NCBI GenBank assembly: GCA_018830925.1
Contig: JAHJRK010000198.1
Coordinates: 1-12,450 of the forward strand
Direction of reading: 5' to 3'
DNA from: Pseudomonadota bacterium
Lineage (GTDB): Bacteria > Desulfobacterota > Desulfobacteria > Desulfobacterales > RPRI01
Length of the DNA: 12,450 bases
The position numbers and the translations under genes are program-made. Positions 5,786-12,144 of this stretch are shown one piece after another. Position 1 is the stretch's first letter; every line of letters begins with the position of its first letter. The notes under the pieces were generated by a model. That model was not told the origin of the DNA. It saw only the letters and a list, made by a program, of their open reading frames with translations, and did no database searches.

Positions 5786-7594
5786 CTAAATCAAACGCAG
5801 AGAAACAGTCCCCAGCAGAATATCATCCCGCCTGATCTCGATCCTGTAGCCAACCGGAATTTTTCCTTCTCCGTCTATCATATCACACATCATGACAGGT
5901 TCATCTATATTCATGTTTCCTACAAACGATCCTGCGCTGGTTATGAATGCCCCGACCCCCGAATTTCCTCCCACGTTTGTATTTATATCGACAAGCTTTA
6001 AAGCTTTTCCCTTTTCGACAGCAACCGTCTCTCCGGGATAGAAGCAGCCGAGGCCGCCTCCATCCACCTTTATAATCACATATTTCAAATAAGGCTCCGC
6101 AAGGTCAACAAACAAATTGCCCACTGCCCCATTTTTATTTGAAACAACTATCTGGTATGAATTACCCTTTTTATCCAGTGAATAGCGGCTCAACAAATCT
6201 TTACCGGTGTTTATCACATATCCCCTGTCTTCACCCGTGTTGTTTTTTGAATTACAGACATAGCCTTTGAAATTTACAACAAGATTCGAATGATCCCTGC
6301 GGCCTGAAATAATATCAATAATTTCAAGCTTATCACCTTTTATCAGTTTAATGCGGCTCCTGTTTTCATCTATCCTTTCAGTTCCATTGACTCTTGTCTT
6401 GAATAATATTTTCGAAATCTTAAACCGTTTTTCATCACCTTGTGAGGGGGACTCAGGGGTTGCTTCATCGCTTTTTTCATCAATCGCAAGGCTGATGCTT
6501 CCGCACGGGAAATAATCTTTCCTTACAACCACTTTTGTCGGCTCATTTATTATAAATTTTCTCCTTATATCGCTTATTGAACCATGCCCGACAACGTCTG
6601 CAGTAAGGCCCCGTTCATAATTTGCTTCTATGTGTGTTACCATGACAGAGTCACCCGAATTCACATATAAAGTCTCGTTATCCTTTACAGCTATAGGGAT
6701 GGAATCATTTACCGAAACAACAAGGTATTTCAACTGTGGCGAATTGAGATTTACTCCGGGCATCTCGGGAATAATATCAAAGAGCTTCATAAATGAATTT
6801 ATGGCAAGATTGTGGTGTCTTACGTTCGTTTCCGTCGACAATGATTTGCTCGTCTCGATGCCGAACGCCGGTATCCCGCAGGAATAGAGCGCATAATAGG
6901 TGGCTGATTTTCTCTGCTCCCTGTGTATTGTGGCATCTTCCCTTGTTTTGTGGTTATTAAAATGGAAGTGAAGGCCGATGTCCGGAATATCCCTGTTAAT
7001 CTCTCCTGCAACAATTCTTGCCATATTACCCAGCTCTATCACTCGGCCTGTTTCTTCAACCGTGTATATTTCGGAATCAGCTATGATGGATTGACCGAAC
7101 CGTTTTGGATTTCGGTTGGAATCCTCCCATTTTTCCGAATAAAAGCCTGATCCGTCATGAAGGTTTAAAAGACAATCGCTTTCCGCTATCATTTTTTTTA
7201 ATATTTCAACAACTTTTTTTTCATAGTTATCAGGAGGGTCGTCGGCAAATTTCCTGTTCATATCCTCATTTATCTTGCGCCTGTTAAGGACAATCGACTG
7301 GAAATTCGCCCTGGGCACAACTATCAGGTTCCCCTTTGCAAGGCTGATATCAGCATAATGATCGGCAGACAAAAATCCGCCCGGCTCATCACCCTGTATT
7401 CCTCCTATCAGCAGCAGGGTTTTGCCGGGCTCATTACCGTAAATCCTGTAGATATGCAGCTCATAATCGGTGCCTTCGAAGTATACCGAATGGACTTTCT
7501 TCTGGGCAAAAGAGAGGGTCGGATAAAACAGGAGGCACAATATGAAAAAACAGATAAATACGGCGCCTGCCTTTTTATCTATCGCCTTTTTCAT
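5786..7594 (-). CDS. M99-family zinc carboxypeptidase, Csd4/Pgp1 type (peptidoglycan DL-carboxypeptidase)
   Basis: Csd4 (Helicobacter) and Pgp1 (Campylobacter) are periplasmic carboxypeptidases that trim muramyl tripeptides to dipeptides and control cell curvature. The 602-residue product has a signal peptide (KK-rich start, hydrophobic 10-25, probable cleavage after SFA at 28-30). The catalytic domain spans about 31-280. GGIQGDE at 64-70 gives Gln67 and Glu70, and LHDGSGFY at 145-152 gives His146. This is the unusual Gln-Glu-His zinc set reported for Csd4, in place of the usual M14 His-Glu-His. GIETSK at 245-250 supplies the likely catalytic Glu247. Three beta-rich segments follow (about 288-371, 391-498, 503-601); the first and third look like related domains. 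It is longer than Csd4 (about 440). The ATG overlaps the upstream stop by one base (TGATG). Confidence 0.87.
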   Translation of the reverse strand: MKKAIDKKAGAVFICFFILCLLFYPTLSFAQKKVHSVYFEGTDYELHIYRIYGNEPGKTLLLIGGIQGDEPGGFLSADHYADISLAKGNLIVVPRANFQSIVLNRRKINEDMNRKFADDPPDNYEKKVVEILKKMIAESDCLLNLHDGSGFYSEKWEDSNRNPKRFGQSIIADSEIYTVEETGRVIELGNMARIVAGEINRDIPDIGLHFHFNNHKTREDATIHREQRKSATYYALYSCGIPAFGIETSKSLSTETNVRHHNLAINSFMKLFDIIPEMPGVNLNSPQLKYLVVSVNDSIPIAVKDNETLYVNSGDSVMVTHIEANYERGLTADVVGHGSISDIRRKFIINEPTKVVVRKDYFPCGSISLAIDEKSDEATPESPSQGDEKRFKISKILFKTRVNGTERIDENRSRIKLIKGDKLEIIDIISGRRDHSNLVVNFKGYVCNSKNNTGEDRGYVINTGKDLLSRYSLDKKGNSYQIVVSNKNGAVGNLFVDLAEPYLKYVIIKVDGGGLGCFYPGETVAVEKGKALKLVDINTNVGGNSGVGAFITSAGSFVGNMNIDEPVMMCDMIDGEGKIPVGYRIEIRRDDILLGTVSLRLI

Positions 7595-8400
7595 CAGGTT
7601 CCGCCTGTTATTATTTCCACTGGAAGATCTTTTTCCAGAAGAAGTTCACCGGAAACGGAGAACACAAACACAGTGGCGAACTTGAAGAGCTGCGGGGGTT
7701 CGTTAATCTTTGTTGTAAAATATACCTGTTTGAATCTGGATATGGAAAAACGGCGCCCCTTATCGATTTCTGAAGGTCTTTTCGAAACCAGCAGCACTTT
7801 CGGCACTGGAAGCCAGTTGTTCTGATTGATATTATTTTCCTTCAGAACGACAAATGCGTACCCCTTGACATATTGAATACCGGTGCCGGCGTTCTTCAAA
7901 TCGAACTGAATATTTAATGTATTTGTCTGGGATTCATTAAAGACCTTGAAATTATCTATTGAAACCTTCACGCTACTCTGAGGCGCCGGTTCCGCCCGGG
8001 AAGCTAAAGGCTTTTCGGGCGCATTAACCACAGGCACTGCCTTATCCGCGCTTCCCCCCACTCTTTTTACCATCGATTCGGCCAGTACAAGGCGGGCCGT
8101 CAGCATATCCTTTTCATTCCTCATAGCCAGATAATTCTTCTGCGAAATATCAAGAGAATTCAGTAGCGCCCTGTTATCCTCCACATATTTTCTGCTTGTA
8201 TAAAAAACAAAAGCGGCGGCGCAAAACACCAAAACCTGGGCCAGGATAAGGGCAATCACAAGTCCCTTTAATATCCTGACATGCTTAATCTTTCCATTCT
8301 CCCCTATAAGCATGAGATTATGGTAACCGGTTTCTCCCGGTGTCGCTTTAAACGTCAGGTATTTTAACGCTTTCTCCAGGTTTCGCGAAAGATTTTCCAC
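7594..8400 (-). CDS. Single-pass inner-membrane protein with coiled coil and periplasmic beta domain, unknown function
   Basis: I do not recognise this 268-residue family. Residues 1-42 are polar and basic (cytoplasmic by the positive-inside rule). Residues 45-67 form one strongly hydrophobic transmembrane helix. Residues 70-114 are helical and charged, probably a short coiled coil. Residues 120-142 are a Pro/Ala-rich linker. Residues 143-268 alternate hydrophobic and polar residues like a beta-sandwich (VSIDNFKVFNES, LNIQFDLKNAG, KGYAFVVLKEN, ATVFVFSVSG). The GTG start (complement of 8398-8400) lies inside the end of the YkuD gene, overlapping it by 37 nt, with AGGAAGG just upstream. The stop overlaps the carboxypeptidase ATG. 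Lying between two predicted peptidoglycan carboxypeptidases, it may anchor or recruit them; that is inference. A later start is possible. Confidence 0.82.
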   Translation of the reverse strand: MENLSRNLEKALKYLTFKATPGETGYHNLMLIGENGKIKHVRILKGLVIALILAQVLVFCAAAFVFYTSRKYVEDNRALLNSLDISQKNYLAMRNEKDMLTARLVLAESMVKRVGGSADKAVPVVNAPEKPLASRAEPAPQSSVKVSIDNFKVFNESQTNTLNIQFDLKNAGTGIQYVKGYAFVVLKENNINQNNWLPVPKVLLVSKRPSEIDKGRRFSISRFKQVYFTTKINEPPQLFKFATVFVFSVSGELLLEKDLPVEIITGGT

Positions 8401-9755
8401 TTGCCTTCCTCGAGCTTTAAAACAAGTTCTTTAAATCCGGTATTATTCAAGCCGCTTGATTTATATATCTGTATAAACGATACATGGCTGACATTGCTTC
8501 CTGGTTTTATGACCGGCTTTTCAATTGAAACATTGATATAATCATATTTACCGTTAATCTGCTCCTTATGTTTCAGCCATGCTTCCCTGTCCATGCCCTG
8601 CGATCTGAAATTTTTTGCATAATAACTTCCATACGAACCGATATCCCTTGATGACCAAGCCTTCACCCATCCGCTAATCGCTTCGGCAATTGCCGCCTGA
8701 TCTTTAGCAGGCAACTTCTCCCGCTCCCGGCGGTTCTTCAGATCTTCACGCGGTTGCTGATTCCGGCCGGGAACATTGTTCAGGTTATCGAACGCCGCAA
8801 TGAGAGGGTTCTTAACCACGCCGGCGTTACGGTCTTTTTCTGCCGGCAGATATTCCTCTCCTATAATCTTTAATTCTCCGCCCCTGTTTGATAGAAATAT
8901 TTTTCTTATACCGGCAAAAGATTCCTTATCGCCGGTTCTCGCAACCTGCTCAAACAAGACTGAGTATATCCCCTTATGAACGACAATCGATATCCATTTG
9001 GGAATAACGGAAAAAGATTTCTTTTCCGAATAATTTTTTTTCCTTTCGGCATTCCAGTCCGACCACCAGGTAATATCCGGAACATAGTCATAATCATAAT
9101 ATTTTACATATTCCTGGTATGTGCCGTTTTTAATCGAGTCAAACCATCCGGAGAGAAATTCGTGTATGGATTCCCCGGTTTTCTTCATCGAGATCACAGG
9201 AACAAAATTGAGCTTTTCCGCTATGATAACCGGAGTCCTGTTGAACCTGATATATTTTGAAAGCATATCTATGTCCGGGTCGGCAAGCACAACACATCCG
9301 TTTGTGTCTTTTGGTTTCTTGGGTTTATCCGTCCCGTGCAGCCATATTGAATTTCCTGTTTTACCCGCTATATGGTCAAGTATATTCGGATAATCAACGG
9401 GGAAAGCCCTTGAGCCGTATATTGACGAAAGGTCTTTCTTCTCATACTCCTTGTCCGAATAATATATTCCCTCGGGTGTTCTGCTGTCTCCTACAACGGA
9501 TTTGGGACCGTCGGTCTTCCCTGTTGAACATTTAAAACGATGAATCTCCCTGAATACCCCGTCGAATGAATACACAAACAACTGCTGACTCTCTTTCTCA
9601 ACCACTATCGCATATTCGATACCGTCATCGGGATCAAAAGATACGAGAACGTCCGGTATCCGCTCCAACGCTTTCCCGTTGCCGGTTGATGCTCCGACGG
9701 TATTACACAGGCAAAAGAGCAGTAAAAGAACGATAATTATCCTGAACATTTTCAT
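8364..9755 (-). CDS. YkuD-domain LD-carboxypeptidase/transpeptidase with NTF2-like C-terminus, Csd6/Pgp2 type
   Basis: The product resembles Csd6/Pgp2, enzymes with a YkuD fold that act as LD-carboxypeptidases, trimming peptidoglycan tetrapeptides to tripeptides. Numbering from the ATG at 9755 gives 463 residues. A signal peptide occupies about 1-22 (FRIIIVLLLLFCLC core, probable cleavage after VGA). The YkuD domain runs from about 46 to 185, with SRTPEG at 91-96, the conserved WLHGTD at 138-143 (His140) and TNGC at 151-154 with catalytic Cys154. Two NTF2-like segments follow, about 190-305 and 350-463, each opening with a helix ending in a W(F/V)xxxxS pattern. Csd6 has a single such domain, as I recall. 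The frame extends to 9839, but those codons are repeat sequence (KYDVRYSKFD), so 9755 or the ATG at 9749 is preferred. It lies 131 nt after ruvB. Confidence 0.87.
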   Translation of the reverse strand: MKMFRIIIVLLLLFCLCNTVGASTGNGKALERIPDVLVSFDPDDGIEYAIVVEKESQQLFVYSFDGVFREIHRFKCSTGKTDGPKSVVGDSRTPEGIYYSDKEYEKKDLSSIYGSRAFPVDYPNILDHIAGKTGNSIWLHGTDKPKKPKDTNGCVVLADPDIDMLSKYIRFNRTPVIIAEKLNFVPVISMKKTGESIHEFLSGWFDSIKNGTYQEYVKYYDYDYVPDITWWSDWNAERKKNYSEKKSFSVIPKWISIVVHKGIYSVLFEQVARTGDKESFAGIRKIFLSNRGGELKIIGEEYLPAEKDRNAGVVKNPLIAAFDNLNNVPGRNQQPREDLKNRREREKLPAKDQAAIAEAISGWVKAWSSRDIGSYGSYYAKNFRSQGMDREAWLKHKEQINGKYDYINVSIEKPVIKPGSNVSHVSFIQIYKSSGLNNTGFKELVLKLEEGKWKIFRETWRKR

Positions 9756-9786
9756 CTGTAATAACCTGAAAGCCTCCCTTTGATCG

Positions 9787-9819
9787 AACTTCGAATATCG
9801 TACATCGTACTTCGAAGTT
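9787..9819. repeat. Inverted repeat AACTTCGAA/TTCGAAGTT with GTACGAT-type loop
   Basis: Nine-bp arms (9787-9795 and 9811-9819) flank a 15-nt loop containing CGTACATCGTAC. The loop sequence recurs in inverted orientation at the end of ruvB (9903-9914). The element lies just upstream of the YkuD gene. Confidence 0.7.
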
Positions 9820-9886
9820 TGGTTTCTTTTTATCACCACAGTAACATTATTTAACTTTGTGCCTGTATACCTTTGACTCTTTTTTA

Positions 9887-10945
9887 TTATTCGACATTCG
9901 ATGTACGATGTACGCCATACTCCTTGCTGTATCCAAGATGCCTGTAAGCATCTTCTGACGCCTTTCTGCCTGAAGAAGTTCTGACAACAAAACCTATTTT
10001 CAGAAGAAACGGTTCAACAACATCCACAAGAGTATCCGCCTCCTCCTGCAGGGTTGCAGCAATTGCCTCTATTCCTACAGGTCCGCCCTTATAAAATTCG
10101 ATTACCGTTTTTAAGTACCGGCAGTCGAGAGTTGTAAGCCCTTTTCCATCAACACCTTCAAGCGCAAGCGCTTCCTGAACTGTTTTTCTGTTGATCACAC
10201 CGTCCCCCCTGACCTGGGCATAGTCTCTCACGCGCTTTAAGAGCCTGTTGACGATTCTCGGAGTGCCCCTTGAACGCATCGACAGTTCACAGGCGGCATC
10301 TTCACCGATTTCAACTTTCAGGAGAGAGGCCGAACGCCCGACAATAACCATAAGCTCTTTTTCGCTGTAAAAATCAAGAGTCCTGAATATTCCGAAACGC
10401 TCTCTCAAAGGCGCGGACAGCAATCCGACTCTTGTCGTGGCTCCTATAAGTACAAAGCGTTTCAGGCGGTACCTGTGGCTGCGCGCATTAACTCCCTTAT
10501 CGAACACGAAATCAACGGCAAAATCCTCCATGGCAGGATAAAGGAACTCTTCAACCGTCTTCGGAGTGCGGTGAATCTCATCTATAAACAGGATATCCCC
10601 TTCATCCAGATGAGTAAGGATGCCTATGAGATCTCCTCCTTTTTCAAGCGCGGGCCCTGATGTAACCGTAAGATTGGCGCCTGTTTCATTGGCAATAATA
10701 TGGGCGAGAGTAGTTTTTCCCAAACCGGGCGGCCCGTGAAAAAGAACATGATCAATCGGCTCCCCGCGCTGTTTTGCCGCTTCAATTGCTATCTTTAGGG
10801 TCTCGACAACCTCGCCCTGACCGATGTAATCCGATATGAAGATGGGACGCAGGGAGAGTATTTCAGGTTCATGATCATCGGAAAGGCAGGAACCCGAGAG
10901 TATCCCTTCCTCTCCGGAAGAATATGTCATAATCTCATCGGACAT
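9887..10945 (-). CDS. ruvB: Holliday junction branch-migration ATPase RuvB
   Basis: RuvB is the hexameric AAA+ motor that, with RuvA, drives branch migration of Holliday junctions. The 352-residue product shows every expected motif: Walker A GPPGLGKTT at 71-79, Walker B ILFIDEIH at 118-125, sensor 1 GATTR at 168-172, and the arginine-finger region LRERFG at 180-185. The C-terminal winged-helix domain follows (GGPVGIEAIAATL near 280-292). A polar N-terminal extension of about 25 residues precedes the usual LRP start of the fold. The ATG overlaps the ruvA stop by one base (TGATG). The last residues after SKEYG (VHRTSNVE) are encoded by a dispersed repeat, so the natural C-terminus has been replaced or extended by a few residues. 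Confidence 0.97.
   Translation of the reverse strand: MSDEIMTYSSGEEGILSGSCLSDDHEPEILSLRPIFISDYIGQGEVVETLKIAIEAAKQRGEPIDHVLFHGPPGLGKTTLAHIIANETGANLTVTSGPALEKGGDLIGILTHLDEGDILFIDEIHRTPKTVEEFLYPAMEDFAVDFVFDKGVNARSHRYRLKRFVLIGATTRVGLLSAPLRERFGIFRTLDFYSEKELMVIVGRSASLLKVEIGEDAACELSMRSRGTPRIVNRLLKRVRDYAQVRGDGVINRKTVQEALALEGVDGKGLTTLDCRYLKTVIEFYKGGPVGIEAIAATLQEEADTLVDVVEPFLLKIGFVVRTSSGRKASEDAYRHLGYSKEYGVHRTSNVE
9890..9914. repeat. Dispersed-repeat copy forming the end of ruvB
   Basis: TTCGACATTCGATGTACGATGTACG spans the ruvB 3' end in two parts: TTCGACATTCG and ATGTACGATGTACG. Twelve bases (9903-9914) are the exact reverse complement of 9799-9810. It encodes the last residues of RuvB. Confidence 0.65.
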
Positions 10946-11559
10946 CAGGGCGCCTCTCCACGATATACTTCTTCAAAGAGTTCTTCGGGACCGGAAATCG
11001 ATATATTACGCTTCATTGCTTCCGCAACCATTGTCTTTGCCACCGATAATTTATAGCCAAGCTGCGACACAAGCACTTCGATTACCTTCTGTGCCAGATC
11101 TTCGGCCGCGGGCTCCTGCTTCTGTTCCTGCTTTTGGATCAGGGCAAATTTATCCATCTTTCCTTCGAGCGTGGCTATTATTTTATGCGCCATCCTGTTG
11201 CCGATTCCTTTCAACTGCATCAGCTTTGCCGCATCTTTTGATTCTATAGCCCTTGCAATATCGCGGACGGGCATACACAGGGCCTTGACGGCCTTTAAAG
11301 GTCCTATGTCTTCAACAGATATGAAATACTGAAAAAATTCCTTTTCGATCTCAAGGTTAAAACCTATCAGTACCGGCTTCGGCTGTCTTTCGGACTGCTG
11401 AAAATATATATAAAGGCTTATATCATCACCGATCGACCTTGTATTCAATGTTTCCATCACAATCGAGGGAAGCATGATTTCATATCCCACCTTGTTCGTA
11501 AGCAAGAGTATCCGGTCGTTCTCTTTCTTTAACAGCTTTCCCTCAAGATACCCTATCAT
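10945..11559 (-). CDS. ruvA: Holliday junction DNA-binding protein RuvA
   Basis: RuvA binds the four-way junction as a tetramer and loads RuvB. The 204-residue product has the three family domains. An N-terminal OB fold starts at MIGYLEGKLL, with NKVGYEIMLP near 22-31. Two helix-hairpin-helix motifs follow in the middle: EDIGPLKAVKAL, and LKGIGNRMAHKIIATL near 115-130. After an acidic, Gln-rich linker (KQEQKQEPAAED) comes the small C-terminal RuvB-binding domain (VIEVLVSQLGYKLSVAK). The first hairpin is slightly divergent from the usual GIGPK pattern. The start overlaps the ruvC stop by four bases (11556-11559), and the stop overlaps the ruvB start, so the three ruv genes are translationally coupled. 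Confidence 0.97.
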   Translation of the reverse strand: MIGYLEGKLLKKENDRILLLTNKVGYEIMLPSIVMETLNTRSIGDDISLYIYFQQSERQPKPVLIGFNLEIEKEFFQYFISVEDIGPLKAVKALCMPVRDIARAIESKDAAKLMQLKGIGNRMAHKIIATLEGKMDKFALIQKQEQKQEPAAEDLAQKVIEVLVSQLGYKLSVAKTMVAEAMKRNISISGPEELFEEVYRGEAP

Positions 11560-12113
11560 GAAATTTCTCTCCGGACCGTTTTCAGATTTAAACCCTTTGT
11601 TTTATCATCAGGCCGGCACCCCCTACCGGCCTGGTTGCTATTATAACGGAAAAGGCCCAAAAGAGCCAGAGCAATTGCATCCGAAGCATGATAAGGTCTT
11701 ATCGGATTCTCCGATTTTAAGAAACGCCTTACTGTAAGTTCAAGCTGTTCCTTGCCTGCATTACCGTTACCCGTCAGAACATGCTTCACCTCGCGTACTG
11801 CCACCTCAGTTGCGGTTATACCGACCCTGTAAGCCGACAGCAGGATAACGCCGGTTACTTTACCGAGGTTTATCCCTGACTTCGGATACTTTTCAAGGGA
11901 GAAGATATCTTCTATTATCATAATGTCGGGTTTTTCATTTTCAAGGAGGGAAAGCAGTTTTGAGTAGATATGGTTAAGACGCTCCGGCAGTGTATGATTT
12001 TTTGAAGTAGTGATACTGCCGAAAGAATATTGAATGATTTTAAGCCCTCTCCCGACGATAATTCCCACACCTGTTGAAGCGAGGCCTGGATCAATGCCGA
12101 TGACCTTAATCAT
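11556..12113 (-). CDS. ruvC: Holliday junction endonuclease RuvC
   Basis: RuvC is the dimeric resolvase that nicks Holliday junctions symmetrically. The acidic catalytic residues are in place: Asp8 in GIDPGLASTG, Glu68 in IIEDIF, and the HASDA motif with His142 and Asp145 (the E. coli equivalents are D7, E66, D138, D141). LTGNGNAGKEQ near 113-123 is also typical. At 185 residues it is somewhat longer than the usual 165-175. The extra tail (about 158-185) contains a strong 8-bp palindrome at 11609-11633 encoding QAGRGCRP, and the tail is probably not conserved. The ATG has only a weak Shine-Dalgarno. It lies 31 nt after the cpoB-like gene and overlaps ruvA by four bases. Confidence 0.97.
   Translation of the reverse strand: MIKVIGIDPGLASTGVGIIVGRGLKIIQYSFGSITTSKNHTLPERLNHIYSKLLSLLENEKPDIMIIEDIFSLEKYPKSGINLGKVTGVILLSAYRVGITATEVAVREVKHVLTGNGNAGKEQLELTVRRFLKSENPIRPYHASDAIALALLGLFRYNSNQAGRGCRPDDKTKGLNLKTVRREIS
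11609..11633. repeat. Strong palindrome inside the ruvC C-terminal coding tail
   Basis: Arms CAGGCCGG (11609-11616) and CCGGCCTG (11626-11633) form an 8-bp GC-rich stem with a 9-nt loop. No T run follows on the minus strand, so it is not a terminator. It resembles an extragenic palindrome that has settled in coding sequence. Confidence 0.7.
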
Positions 12114-12144
12114 CTTATACCCAATGAGGATTTAAAGCCAAAGC

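Noticed and set aside
5669..6001. Plus-strand open frame across the carboxypeptidase/bactofilin spacer
   Set aside because: It starts in repeat-like GCA/GAGA-rich sequence and continues antisense to the M99 gene; composition (His, Ser, Arg-rich start) is typical of non-coding repeats.
9756..9839. Upstream start for the YkuD protein
   Set aside because: The added codons are the inverted repeat itself and would place charged residues before a clear signal peptide; the ATG at 9755 is preferred.
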